Assembly (NCBI GenBank): GCA_902592965.1
Contig: CACJGL010000002.1
Coordinates: forward strand, 45,067 to 109,066
Reading direction: 5' to 3'
DNA length: 64,000 nt
Source of the DNA: an uncultured Pelagibacteraceae bacterium
Lineage (GTDB): Bacteria; Pseudomonadota; Alphaproteobacteria; Pelagibacterales; Pelagibacteraceae
Shown: in pieces, positions 53,277-62,541 of the stretch
How the letters are laid out: each line of letters begins with the position of its first letter
How positions within the stretch are numbered: the first letter of the stretch is position 1
Program-made: the position numbers and the translations under genes
Notes under the pieces: generated by a model
Databases searched by the model: none
The model's input: the letters and a program-made list of their open reading frames with translations, nothing else
Told to the model about the DNA's origin: nothing

Positions 53277-53291
53277 TTGAATAGTATTCAA
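53277..53291. promoter_or_regulatory. 15-base palindrome between pilin and STAS genes
   Basis: TTGAATAGTATTCAA is a perfect inverted repeat with one central base, placed 53 bases before the STAS start and 74 bases before the pilin start on the other strand. Its position in a divergent promoter region makes it a candidate operator for both. Confidence 0.45.
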
Positions 53292-53343
53292 AATGGGTCA
53301 TTTTTGTTGATTTAGCAAGGAAATCTAATAAATATTAAGAATT

Positions 53344-53643
53344 ATGTCATATAAAGTTACTGAAGAAGGTAACATATCAACTGTTCATCTTGATGGTGAA
53401 ATAGATATGGATGTCACTGAAAAGGCAAAAGAGATTATTATGCCTTTAATTGAAGCTAAAAAGGAAGTTCATTTAAATCTTAAAGAAGTTCAATACATGG
53501 ACTCTTCAGGAATATCAGTTTTGATTGAAAGTCACCAAAAAGCGACTGAACTTGGAACGAAAGTTGTGCTTAAAGAAATTAGTAAGTCAGTTCTCAAAGT
53601 AATCATGATGGCAAAACTTGAACAAATTTTAAATTTGGACTAA
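53344..53643 (+). CDS. STAS-domain anti-sigma factor antagonist
   Basis: A 99-residue single STAS domain of the SpoIIAA/RsbV type. The phosphorylation site lies in YMDSSGISVL (Ser54 or Ser55). In partner switching the unphosphorylated antagonist binds an anti-sigma kinase and frees the target. It is followed after 3 bases by the kinase-like gene, and the Amt-phosphatase fusion encoded nearby could dephosphorylate it. The sigma factor or other target is not in this window. Confidence 0.9.
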   Translation: MSYKVTEEGNISTVHLDGEIDMDVTEKAKEIIMPLIEAKKEVHLNLKEVQYMDSSGISVLIESHQKATELGTKVVLKEISKSVLKVIMMAKLEQILNLD

Positions 53644-53646
53644 CAA

Positions 53647-54078
53647 ATGAATGTTGCAATAAAATCTATAGCTGAACAAAGAGATTTTGTTGTTAGTTCA
53701 TCAAGTTTAAAAGAGGTAAGATCATTCTCTAGAGAGGTATTTGAAAAAGTAAATATAAACCAAGATTTAAAAGACGAATTAGTATTAGCTATAGCAGAAG
53801 CAGCACAAAACATTGTTAAACACGCTTATCAAGGTGAGGATACAGATGACAAAATGGAAATTAAAATTTCATTAGAAAAAGGACATCTTGAAATTGGTTT
53901 TTTCGATAAAGGAAGACCAGTTGAAGAAAAAAATGTAAGACACAGAAAAATAGACGATATTAAACCAGGCGGATTAGGAACTTTTTTTATTCAACAAATA
54001 ATGGACGCTGTTGTTTTTAAAGAAGGTGAGAAGCCTTGGATAAATCATTTAGTCTTAACTAAAAATTTAAACGTTTAA
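53647..54078 (+). CDS. RsbW-like serine kinase / anti-sigma factor
   Basis: A 143-residue GHKL-type ATPase domain. The N-box is AIAEAAQNIVKHAYQ, the G1 region GFFDKGRPVE, and the G2 region PGGLGTFFIQQIMD. Such proteins phosphorylate STAS antagonists and bind a sigma factor or other partner. It is translated with the STAS gene (3-base gap), and its last bases overlap the convergent pilC stop by four. The regulated target is unknown; pilus or nutrient genes are likely given the location. Confidence 0.88.
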   Translation: MNVAIKSIAEQRDFVVSSSSLKEVRSFSREVFEKVNINQDLKDELVLAIAEAAQNIVKHAYQGEDTDDKMEIKISLEKGHLEIGFFDKGRPVEEKNVRHRKIDDIKPGGLGTFFIQQIMDAVVFKEGEKPWINHLVLTKNLNV

Positions 54079-55316
54079 CCGCCAATAATTGCACCAACAT
54101 TAAAGATTGGTGAATACATGGCAATCATTAATCCACCAATCATCGTTCCCATAAATACAATCATGATTGGTTCAATTAAACTAGACATATTATCAACCGC
54201 TGTATCAAATTCTTCTTCATAGTAAGAAGATACAGATGTAAACATTTCATCTAAATTTCCTGTTTGTTCACCAACTGAAATTAATTGACTAAATGTTGGA
54301 GGAAAAACTGGTTCTTTTAAAAATAATTTTGTAAGAGTGTCTCCAGAAAAAACTCCTTTTTTTACATTTTCTAAAGCTTGTGTAACAACATCGTTATTAC
54401 TTACTTGTTTTGCAATTTCTATACTTTCTAAAAGGTTTACTCCTGCTGCACTAAGATTACCCATTATTAATGCAATTCTTGCTATCAATGATTTTAAAAT
54501 CATATCGCCAAAAACTGGCATTTTTAATACTCGTTGGTGCCACTTATATCTAATTGCAGGAATTTTAGTTGTTGTATATTTAAATATAACAAAACCTATT
54601 ATTGACACTATTCCAAGTGTTAATCCACCGGCACCTCTCATAAAATTACTTGCATTCATAATTACAGCTGTTGGTGTAGGTAATGCAACACCCATTCCCT
54701 CATACATTTCAGCAAATACGGGAACAACTTTAATTAACATGAACACCATAACTGTTATTGCAACAGTGAACATAACGACTGGGTAGGTTAATGCACTTTT
54801 AATTTTCTTTTTAACTTTTTCTCTTTTTTCTAATGAATCTACTAATTTTAATAGGAAATCATCAAGTTTACCGCTGGCCTCTCCAGCTTTAATCAAATTT
54901 ATATAAATATTATCAAATATTTTAGGGTATTTCTCAAAACATTTAGATAAAGTAATACCGCCCTCTAAACTTTTTCTAACATCCTCTATTATTTCTTTCA
55001 TGGTCGGATGTTCTATTTGGTCTCTAAGCATCGTTAAAACATTTAAAATTGGCAAACCTGCCTTTACCATTGTTGCAAATTGCTTGGAGAAAAGCATTAC
55101 ATCCGCAGGAGTGACTTTTTTCTTACCAAAAGAAAAGCTACTTTTTTTGCCCTTTTCTTTTTCAGCTTTTTTCTTTTTAAGTTTGGTTAAGTTGGTGATG
55201 ATTATTTTTTGCTCTTTAAGTTTAAAAGAAGCTTCTTCTTGATTTATAGCCTCTATTTCACCTTCAATATATTTGCCTGCAGATATCCCTTTGTAAGAAA
55301 AAGTTTCAGCTGACAT
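54075..55316 (-). CDS. pilC: Type IV pilus inner-membrane platform protein
   Basis: A 413-residue PilC/GspF protein with two repeats of a cytoplasmic domain and a membrane helix, and a C-terminal helix (GGLMIAMYSPIFNVGAIIGG end). ADVMLFSKQFATMVKAGLPIL and FPPTFSQLISVGEQTGNLDEM (parts) are family marks. It joins the ATPases PilB and PilT to pilus assembly. It follows PilB by 3 bases and overlaps the RsbW gene's end. Confidence 0.95.
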   Translation of the reverse strand: MSAETFSYKGISAGKYIEGEIEAINQEEASFKLKEQKIIITNLTKLKKKKAEKEKGKKSSFSFGKKKVTPADVMLFSKQFATMVKAGLPILNVLTMLRDQIEHPTMKEIIEDVRKSLEGGITLSKCFEKYPKIFDNIYINLIKAGEASGKLDDFLLKLVDSLEKREKVKKKIKSALTYPVVMFTVAITVMVFMLIKVVPVFAEMYEGMGVALPTPTAVIMNASNFMRGAGGLTLGIVSIIGFVIFKYTTTKIPAIRYKWHQRVLKMPVFGDMILKSLIARIALIMGNLSAAGVNLLESIEIAKQVSNNDVVTQALENVKKGVFSGDTLTKLFLKEPVFPPTFSQLISVGEQTGNLDEMFTSVSSYYEEEFDTAVDNMSSLIEPIMIVFMGTMIGGLMIAMYSPIFNVGAIIGG

Positions 55317-55319
55317 TTA

Positions 55320-57068
55320 CTACTCCATAGAGAGAACTCTATCATACTCTCTAAAATTCAGATCACCTGTCAGGATTAATTCTCTTCCCATATCTTGCAT
55401 TGTCCTAAAACCTTCGTTTGAAGCAATTTCTTTAAGCTCAGGAGTTGTTGCTTTTCTTAAGATTGCTTCTTTAATTGGTTTTGTAACATTTAAAATTTCA
55501 TAAATACCCATTCTACCTTTGTAACCAGTATCTTTACATTTAGGACAACCACCACCTTTTTGAACTTTTGCTCTTGAAGCTTGCTCAACTGTAAATCCCA
55601 AATCAGCTAAAGCCTTAGGGGTTATGTCTTCATCTGGTACTCTACAGTCTGCGCAAGTTTTTCTTGCTAATCTTTGTGCCAAAACTAGTGAAACGGCTGC
55701 ACTAATCAAATAATCGGGTGTTCCCATGTTTTGTAATCTTGTAATGGTGCTTGGTGCATCATTTGTGTGAAGTGTACTGAATACCAAGTGACCTGTTAAA
55801 GCAGCCTTTAATCCTATATCAACTGTTTCTTTATCCCGCATCTCTCCAACTAGGATTATTTCTGGGTCTTGTCTTAAAAAAGATCTTAGTGCGGTAGAAA
55901 AATTAAAACCAATATCATCTTTAATTTGAACTTGTCCCACACCGTCTAATTCATATTCAACAGGATCTTCTGCTGTTAAAATATTAAGATGAGGTTTAGA
56001 AACTTCTTTTAAAATACTATAGAGTGTTGTTGTTTTACCTGATCCAGTAGGACCAGTTACAAGAACTAAACCTTGCGTTCCATGAATTGCTTTTCTCAAA
56101 TTTTTTAAATCATTTTCTTCAAAATTAAGTTGTTCTAAACTGATATCTCCTGCATCTTTATTTAAAACCCGCATAACTATTCTTTCATTTGTTGCGGTTG
56201 GTAAAATCGAAAGACGAAGGTCAACTACTTTTCCATCAATTTTAAATGGAATTGCCCCATCTTGAGGAAGTCTTCTTTCTGCAATATCTAATTTTCCCAT
56301 AATTTTAAATCTAGTAACTACTGCTCCATAATTTGAATGAAGAAATTTTTTAAAGTGTTCTTGTTCCTGTAAAATTCCATCTAATCTATATCTAACTCTT
56401 GATGTAAATCGATATGGTTCAATATGAATATCTGAAACTCCTGATTTAATAGCTTCTGCTACAACTGCTGTACTAAACTTAATTACTTCAGACTCGTTTT
56501 CTATAGCTTCAATATCTTCTTCAGGCGGTTTTTCTAAAACTTCCGCTTGATCATCTACATCGTAATCAAATGTTTTAGTCTTCTCGGCATTAGTTTGTCT
56601 AATATCAGAGATAGTTCTCTCGCCGTCTGCTAGCAATTTATCTACGAAGTTTGAAATATCAGAAACTTTTGCTGCGTGCAGTTCTATATCCATTTTTGTA
56701 ATTGTTCTCAAATTTCTCATTAAACTTAGTTTTGAAATATCAGATATTGCTATGTGCAATACTTTTCCCTCGATTTTGAAAGGTGCAATAAAATTCATAT
56801 TAATGTAGTTGGATGGAAGAACTGCTTTCAATTCATCAGTAACAGCAATTGTCGACAAATCAACCACATCTAATGACTGATCTTTTACTAAAAGATCTAG
56901 AATTTTTTCTTCATCGGTTAAATTTAATTCAAAAACTGCGTCTAGTTGTGATTTTTCTCCCTCACCAGAAATTTTTTTTATCTCAACTAAATCTTTTCCT
57001 GAAATAATATCCTGATCAATAAGAATATTAATTAAATTGATCTCAGACTCTCTACTAATATTAATCAT
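55320..57068 (-). CDS. pilB: Type IV pilus assembly ATPase
   Basis: A 582-residue GspE/PilB ATPase powering pilus extension. Walker A is GPTGSGKTTTLYS at 339-351; Walker B is in ILVGEMRD. A tetracysteine zinc motif lies near the C-terminus (CADC then CPKC). An MshEN-like N-terminal domain spans about 1-150. It overlaps the secretin gene by one base and precedes pilC. Confidence 0.95.
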   Translation of the reverse strand: MINISRESEINLINILIDQDIISGKDLVEIKKISGEGEKSQLDAVFELNLTDEEKILDLLVKDQSLDVVDLSTIAVTDELKAVLPSNYINMNFIAPFKIEGKVLHIAISDISKLSLMRNLRTITKMDIELHAAKVSDISNFVDKLLADGERTISDIRQTNAEKTKTFDYDVDDQAEVLEKPPEEDIEAIENESEVIKFSTAVVAEAIKSGVSDIHIEPYRFTSRVRYRLDGILQEQEHFKKFLHSNYGAVVTRFKIMGKLDIAERRLPQDGAIPFKIDGKVVDLRLSILPTATNERIVMRVLNKDAGDISLEQLNFEENDLKNLRKAIHGTQGLVLVTGPTGSGKTTTLYSILKEVSKPHLNILTAEDPVEYELDGVGQVQIKDDIGFNFSTALRSFLRQDPEIILVGEMRDKETVDIGLKAALTGHLVFSTLHTNDAPSTITRLQNMGTPDYLISAAVSLVLAQRLARKTCADCRVPDEDITPKALADLGFTVEQASRAKVQKGGGCPKCKDTGYKGRMGIYEILNVTKPIKEAILRKATTPELKEIASNEGFRTMQDMGRELILTGDLNFREYDRVLSME

Positions 57069-58618
57069 TATAAAATTCTTGGTGCAATAAATACCAATAA
57101 TTCATCAAGGTTATCAGAATTTTCTGTGCCTTTAAAGAGATTACCTATGACTGGCATATTTCCTATTGCAGGAACTTGGCCTTTTTCCTTAGATTGTACA
57201 TTTTTTTTAATACCACCAATTACAACAATGTCTCCATCAGCGACCAATAATTTTGTAACAATTTCCATTTTATTTACTGCTGGTGTATCTCCTGGTACTG
57301 ATCTATTTGGAGTATCATTGTTTACTTGAATACTTAGTAATACATTACCATCTCCAATGATGCTTGGAGTTACCTCTAATTTTAAAGCTGCTTCTTTAAA
57401 TGAAATTTGGGCTGAACCTCCTTCTCCAGGAGCCTCATAAGGTATTTCTTCTCCTTGAGTGACAGTAGCTACTTGGTTATCTAGTGTAAAAACTTTTGGA
57501 TTTGATATTGTTTTACCAAAACCCATTCTCTCAAGCGCAGTTATTTCTGCTTTTAAAATTCCTGATCCTGTTTTTTTTATAACACCTATTCCACTAGTAG
57601 GATTTGTTATTGCAAAATTTCCTAAACTGTCTGAAGCTGTACCTAAATTTCCAGCTGTCCCAGGTTCTTCAATAGATGTACCCGAACTACCACCTGCCAA
57701 ACCTCCAATAGTTCTTCCTCCTCTTGCATAGTATGCTCCAAGCCTATTACCTAGTGCCTTTTCAAAATCTGAGTTAGCCTCAACGATAAAAGCTTCAATT
57801 AAAACTTGTTTTGTTCGTATATCAATTTCTTTTATTACCTTATCAACTACATCTAAGTCTTTTTCTTTTCCTCTAACAATTATTGACCTTGTTGTCGCTT
57901 CCTCCGTTATTTGGATTGGTGTAAAAGAACTATCTCCAGAAGTAGAAGTAAATAATTCATCAATTGTCTGTTTAGCTTGTGCTGGTGTTATATAATAAAG
58001 TCTAAAAATCTCAGAATATATTGGCTCTACACTATCTTCTAATTCTACCTTCTTTTTGACAGCTTGAGCTCTTTCAGACTTATAAGTCTCTTGTGCAGTT
58101 AGTGTTTCTGGAGAATGAATTCTGATCAAGTTACTAGCAACATCAACATCTGATGCATAATTTTTCATATCTAAAAGCGCTTGAAAAGCTTTATCCCAAG
58201 GAACATCTATTAATTCTGCAGATATTGCTCCTGCAACTTCATCTCCAACTAAAACATTTATCTCTCCTATTTTACCCATCAATTTCATAGTTTCTTTGTA
58301 ATCTAAGTTTTTAAATTTAAGAGTTACCCGTTGTTTTAATAACGGATAGTCATCGGGTATTATTAAGTAATTTCTTTGTGACTCGGATGATATTTTTTTT
58401 CTTTTTCCAAGTTTTTTTGCATCGCCTTCAATAGGTTTGGGTCCCATTTCTAAAGTTTTTGCGATTTCTGATTGTCCACTACTTACAATATCTTTGTCTT
58501 TAATAAGAGGTGTATTGTGTTTGAATGGCTTGTCATATTTTTTCAAGTTTTGACAAGCATTTAATGCAACTAATAAAAATAATAACCCAAAATATGTTAA
58601 TATTTTTTTAATAATCAT
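57068..58618 (-). CDS. pilQ: Type IV pilus secretin, lipoprotein form
   Basis: A 516-residue outer-membrane secretin. A lipobox (LVALNAC) near residue 22 makes it a lipoprotein, as in MshL-like secretins rather than classic PilQ. Next come an STN-type domain (KFKNLDYKETMKLMG), a secretin N-domain, and the secretin pore (VLIEAFIVEAN, TQGEEIPYEA, VVIGGIKK). The ATG at 58618 fits the signal sequence better than 58648. It is short for a PilQ, lacking AMIN repeats. It overlaps pilP. Confidence 0.9.
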   Translation of the reverse strand: MIIKKILTYFGLLFLLVALNACQNLKKYDKPFKHNTPLIKDKDIVSSGQSEIAKTLEMGPKPIEGDAKKLGKRKKISSESQRNYLIIPDDYPLLKQRVTLKFKNLDYKETMKLMGKIGEINVLVGDEVAGAISAELIDVPWDKAFQALLDMKNYASDVDVASNLIRIHSPETLTAQETYKSERAQAVKKKVELEDSVEPIYSEIFRLYYITPAQAKQTIDELFTSTSGDSSFTPIQITEEATTRSIIVRGKEKDLDVVDKVIKEIDIRTKQVLIEAFIVEANSDFEKALGNRLGAYYARGGRTIGGLAGGSSGTSIEEPGTAGNLGTASDSLGNFAITNPTSGIGVIKKTGSGILKAEITALERMGFGKTISNPKVFTLDNQVATVTQGEEIPYEAPGEGGSAQISFKEAALKLEVTPSIIGDGNVLLSIQVNNDTPNRSVPGDTPAVNKMEIVTKLLVADGDIVVIGGIKKNVQSKEKGQVPAIGNMPVIGNLFKGTENSDNLDELLVFIAPRIL

Positions 58619-59054
58619 CTGACTCCCGTACCTGATTATTAAAATCAATTATCATGAATTTACCATCATCTTTTTTAAATATTGCTTCAGTTAATCTAAG
58701 ATCAACTAATTGTATTTCTCCAAGGTATTGTCCTAATGTCATTGTTAAAACTTCTCCACCAGAGTTAACTAAAGAAATGTAACTATGATCTTTTCCAGAA
58801 ATAAGCCCTGCTAATTTAAAGTTATACAAGCTCATTTCATTGTCTTGCTCATCTTGTGGAATGTTTGCTGAAGATGAAGTTCCCTCATTTCCTGCAAAAG
58901 GATCATTTAATGGAACTTCTTCTTCTTCCTCCATCTCTTTAACTATTTCTTTTGCTGCATCTAGAACTTCTTGTTTCTGATCATGGCTATCTGCAAACGC
59001 TAAGTTTCCCATTAAAGAAAATATTATGATGAATAAGATTCTAAAAAAATTCAT
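58608..59054 (-). CDS. pilP: Type IV pilus assembly protein PilP-like
   Basis: A 148-residue periplasmic protein: signal peptide (about 1-21, ending AFA), an acidic stretch (EMEEEEEVP), and a PilP-type beta-domain (NFKLAGLISG, LGQYLGEIQLVDLRLTEAIF). It links the inner-membrane PilNO pair to the secretin. It overlaps PilO by 14 bases and the secretin by 11. Confidence 0.8.
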   Translation of the reverse strand: MNFFRILFIIIFSLMGNLAFADSHDQKQEVLDAAKEIVKEMEEEEEVPLNDPFAGNEGTSSSANIPQDEQDNEMSLYNFKLAGLISGKDHSYISLVNSGGEVLTMTLGQYLGEIQLVDLRLTEAIFKKDDGKFMIIDFNNQVRESDDY

Positions 59055-59679
59055 CTGGTAATCCTACTATTGTTAATTCGCCTTGGGCCATTATCGCTCC
59101 AGTTGAATCGTTTTGTACTATACTTATAGTCTCTTTGTCAAAATTTAACATTTTATTTTGCCTAGAAACCGCTCTTTTAAACTTTATGTAACCTAAAAAA
59201 TTCCCTTTGATTTCATAATCTACAGGTATTTGATAATAAGAAACCATATCTACTGTAATGTTATTTTCAGCTTGTTGGGTAACTCCTTTTTTAAATACTG
59301 GCTTTGGTTTTTTCTTTTCAATTTTTGATATTACCAATCCATTTACAGCTGCATACTTACTTAAACTATCATAAAGATCTTCAACCTCAGCTTTTGAATG
59401 AAATAATGTTGAAGTTTTATCAAAATCAGGTTTCATTTTTTTTATTCTTGTTTTAAAGGTAATTATTTCATTTTCAAATTGTGAGATTTCGTTTTGCTTT
59501 AATATTTTGTCGTTGTATTTAGCTTTTCTTTCTTTGACCATTGGATTTAAAATTACATAGTAAATTATTAAAAATAAAATTATTGCTCCAAAGCCAGATC
59601 CAAATTTGATTAAAGTTTTTTTATCTACAGCAGCTAGCTTCTGCTTTAAATCATCCATGGTTATATTTTTTAAATCCAT
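59041..59679 (-). CDS. pilO: Type IV pilus assembly protein PilO
   Basis: A 212-residue bitopic protein with one membrane helix (about 25-45), a coiled-coil stretch (about 55-90) and a periplasmic ferredoxin-like domain. The plan and position match PilO, the PilN partner in the alignment complex. It starts at the base where the PilM-PilN fusion ends. Confidence 0.88.
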   Translation of the reverse strand: MDLKNITMDDLKQKLAAVDKKTLIKFGSGFGAIILFLIIYYVILNPMVKERKAKYNDKILKQNEISQFENEIITFKTRIKKMKPDFDKTSTLFHSKAEVEDLYDSLSKYAAVNGLVISKIEKKKPKPVFKKGVTQQAENNITVDMVSYYQIPVDYEIKGNFLGYIKFKRAVSRQNKMLNFDKETISIVQNDSTGAIMAQGELTIVGLPDEFF

Positions 59680-61397
59680 TATACTTGCTCCAATACACAG
59701 GCTACTTTAAAGCCCTTCATAGTTTGTGATCCCTGTTGCTGGCCTTGGGGTAAAGTCATGCTTGCCAATGAAGCTTGTGAGATCAATTTTTTATTGTTCA
59801 AATTACTAATTAATTTTAAAATATCCTGATCACTAAATGCTGTTCCTTCAATAACAACTAAATCAGAGCCATTATACTCTATTTTACTAAACTTTACTCT
59901 TTTGGGAACTGAAGAAGCAATCTGAGCTAAAACTCTGAAGCTTACTGTTTTATTAGACTTAATTGATTTACTTAATTGAAGTGACTTAAGCATAAAACCA
60001 ATTTCTTTTGCATATTTATTTTTCTCTAAAGTTTTAAGCTCATGAGTTTGTAAAACTTCATCATAACCTTGAATTTTTTTGTTAAGATCAGTTATTTGCC
60101 AAAATGATAAACCAAATAATACTACATAAATAATTGAAACTATTCCCACTACACCTTTGAATGCAAAATTTGAAAAAGCTTTTGCTTTTTTCTGAGCAAT
60201 CATATTTTCTCTATTAGGTAAAAGGTTAATATTTTTAACTGCAGTCACAAATTTGTAGTAACCAAATACGTCCAATTTTCTAAATGCAAGTCCCATCACT
60301 GTTGAAAAGTATGATCGATTGTCCATTTTAATATCATTCTCTAATTGTGCTGGAATTTTAATTCCATCAAAAGGATCAAACAAATTGTACCCTGTGTTAA
60401 CCATGTTTTTTCTAAAGCTACCAAGGTAATCTTCAACATTTGTTAAATTTGATGTAACTTTTAAATTTCTAATTCTTTTCTCATATTTTTGTTCAAAATC
60501 TTGAACTGCTTGTTTAACTTGTGTCATATATCTTCTAACAAGTGCGTCCATCTCCTCTTGATTATTACTTTCTTGAAGTGTTTTTCTATCTTGAGATCTA
60601 ATAAAAATATCAGTTATTATTGGATTGTTTTCGTAAAGTATCATTACATAGTTTTCATCTAAACCAAATTCTAGAACAGCAGTTAAGTTAGAGTCCTCAA
60701 TTGAACCTGCAATTTGATTAATTTGATCAACAGCAGATTTTAACGCAAAACATTTAACATCTATAATGACAGCATTTAATCCGCCTTTTTTAATAATGTC
60801 TGTATAGCTATTAATGTCTGATAATTTTGATGCCACAAAAAGGATATCCATTGTATTTCCGGTTTTGTCTCTATTTATTACTTGATGGAATATAGAGTAG
60901 TCATTTAAATTATCAGTTAATTGAACTAAGTTTTCCCAAAGTGAGTCTGTATCTATCGCTTTATTTAATTCTTCATCAGTCATCAAAGGTGCGGTTACAA
61001 CTCTTATAATTGCACTTGTTACTGGAATGGCGATCGCAGCGTTGGTGGTATTAATTTTAGATTTTTGTAAAGCTAATTTTAATTCTTCAGCAACTTTATC
61101 AGGATTTTCAAGTACAGTTCCATTTTCTGGAATACCCTCAAATTTATGAACATAGAATTTATCTAAAACCCATTGATTGGCTTTGTTACTCGAAACTTGA
61201 GATAATCTAATCTCGGATGGAGTAAGTTCAACTCCTAAAATTTCCTCACCTTTAATTGATTGTTTGCCTAATCTATTTTTAAGGAGCTTACTAAAAAATC
61301 CTTCTTTTTTTTTGCTTTCCCCTCCTTGTGGCACTGGAGGTGGATTTGCATTATCTTTTTTTTTCTTTTTAAATAAATTTCCAAAAGGATTTTTCAT
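59679..61397 (-). CDS. PilM-PilN fusion protein
   Basis: A 572-residue protein joining two pilus proteins. Residues about 45-370 form an actin-like PilM domain (LGVELTPSEIRLSQ, AAIAIP, AVLEFG). Residues about 390-572 form PilN: a short cytoplasmic INLLPNRE-like peptide (KNINLLPNRENM near 388-399), a membrane helix at about 415-433, then coiled coil and a small periplasmic domain. In most bacteria these are separate genes with the INLLP peptide docking on PilM. The N-terminus is strongly basic with a proline-rich linker. First gene of the minus-strand pilus operon. Confidence 0.88.
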   Translation of the reverse strand: MKNPFGNLFKKKKKDNANPPPVPQGGESKKKEGFFSKLLKNRLGKQSIKGEEILGVELTPSEIRLSQVSSNKANQWVLDKFYVHKFEGIPENGTVLENPDKVAEELKLALQKSKINTTNAAIAIPVTSAIIRVVTAPLMTDEELNKAIDTDSLWENLVQLTDNLNDYSIFHQVINRDKTGNTMDILFVASKLSDINSYTDIIKKGGLNAVIIDVKCFALKSAVDQINQIAGSIEDSNLTAVLEFGLDENYVMILYENNPIITDIFIRSQDRKTLQESNNQEEMDALVRRYMTQVKQAVQDFEQKYEKRIRNLKVTSNLTNVEDYLGSFRKNMVNTGYNLFDPFDGIKIPAQLENDIKMDNRSYFSTVMGLAFRKLDVFGYYKFVTAVKNINLLPNRENMIAQKKAKAFSNFAFKGVVGIVSIIYVVLFGLSFWQITDLNKKIQGYDEVLQTHELKTLEKNKYAKEIGFMLKSLQLSKSIKSNKTVSFRVLAQIASSVPKRVKFSKIEYNGSDLVVIEGTAFSDQDILKLISNLNNKKLISQASLASMTLPQGQQQGSQTMKGFKVACVLEQV

Positions 61398-61524
61398 AAA
61401 TTTTATAAACGAATTTTAACTTTATACTCAACTTTTACTAGAATAAAAACAACTGATATTCAAATTGGGTTTTTTACAAAAATTAATTGGTAAAACAAGT
61501 CAATTTTATAGTACAAAGGGTTGA

Positions 61525-62541
61525 ATGTTTGAAAAGTTAGAACAACTAGCAAAAGACAATAAAAAAATCTCTGATTTTCATATCAGAGCAGGATCTCCAC
61601 TTGCATACAGACAAACTGGAGAAATAATAAAAGTCCAGGAAGTGATGGTTACAGCTCAAGATCTAAAAGATCTGCTTTCAATGAATTGTAATGAACATGA
61701 ATTAAATAAATTTGAAAAAACACACGAACTTGATACATCTGTTACTCTAAGCGGATTAAGATTTAGAGCGAATTTTTATAAAACAATTAATGGGCCTGCA
61801 TGTGTTTGCAGAAGAGTTGAAAGTAAAATTCCAGATATGGAACAATTCAACTTACCACAAGCTCTCTATGACATTGTTGATTTTCATAAAGGTTTAGTTT
61901 TAGTAACAGGTCCAACTGGTTCTGGTAAATCAACAACACTTGCAGCAATTGTAAATGAAATTAATAAAACAAGAACTTCAAATATAATCACAGTAGAAGA
62001 TCCAGTTGAATTTATTCACAAAGATAATAAAAGCATTGTCTCTCATAGAGAGGTGGGAAAACAAACAGAAACTTTTGCAGCTGCATTAAAAGCAGCTTTA
62101 AGAGAAGACCCTGATGTAATCCTTGTTGGTGAAATGAGAGATCTTGAAACTATCAGTCTTGCATTAACAGCTGCAGAAACTGGTCACTTAGTATTTGGAA
62201 CTTTACATACAAGTGGTGCACCAAGTACAATTAACAGAATTATAGATGTGTTCCCTCCTGAACAACAAGAACAAATTCGAGCTCAAATTTCAACTTCTCT
62301 TAAAATGGTTGTGACCCAAAGATTGTTAAAGACTAGAGATGGCGCAGGAAGAGTTGGTGCATTTGAAATAATGAAATGTACCGCACCTATACAAAACTTG
62401 ATTAGAGAAGCAAAAATTCACCAAATTCCGAGTATAATGCAAACAGCAGTTAGAGATGGAATGATTACCATGGAAAAATCTCTTGAAGAATTAACGAAAT
62501 CAGGGAAAATAGATCCAGGTGCAGCAAGATCAGAACATTAA
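61525..62541 (+). CDS. pilT: Type IV pilus retraction/twitching ATPase
   Basis: A 338-residue PilT-type ATPase. Walker A is GPTGSGKSTTLA; the Asp box and Walker B lie in TVEDPVE and ILVGEMRDLET; the AIRNLIRE-like region is APIQNLIREAKIHQIPS. PilT depolymerises pili and supports twitching or DNA uptake. It is divergent from the PilM-PilN fusion across 127 bases, with an AAAGGG ribosome binding site near the start, and its end overlaps the next gene by 23 bases. Confidence 0.93.
   Translation: MFEKLEQLAKDNKKISDFHIRAGSPLAYRQTGEIIKVQEVMVTAQDLKDLLSMNCNEHELNKFEKTHELDTSVTLSGLRFRANFYKTINGPACVCRRVESKIPDMEQFNLPQALYDIVDFHKGLVLVTGPTGSGKSTTLAAIVNEINKTRTSNIITVEDPVEFIHKDNKSIVSHREVGKQTETFAAALKAALREDPDVILVGEMRDLETISLALTAAETGHLVFGTLHTSGAPSTINRIIDVFPPEQQEQIRAQISTSLKMVVTQRLLKTRDGAGRVGAFEIMKCTAPIQNLIREAKIHQIPSIMQTAVRDGMITMEKSLEELTKSGKIDPGAARSEH

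Noticed and set aside
54337..54786. 149-codon plus-strand frame inside pilC
   Set aside because: It is antisense to a strongly recognised PilC and its product has no family features; it is a frame shadow.
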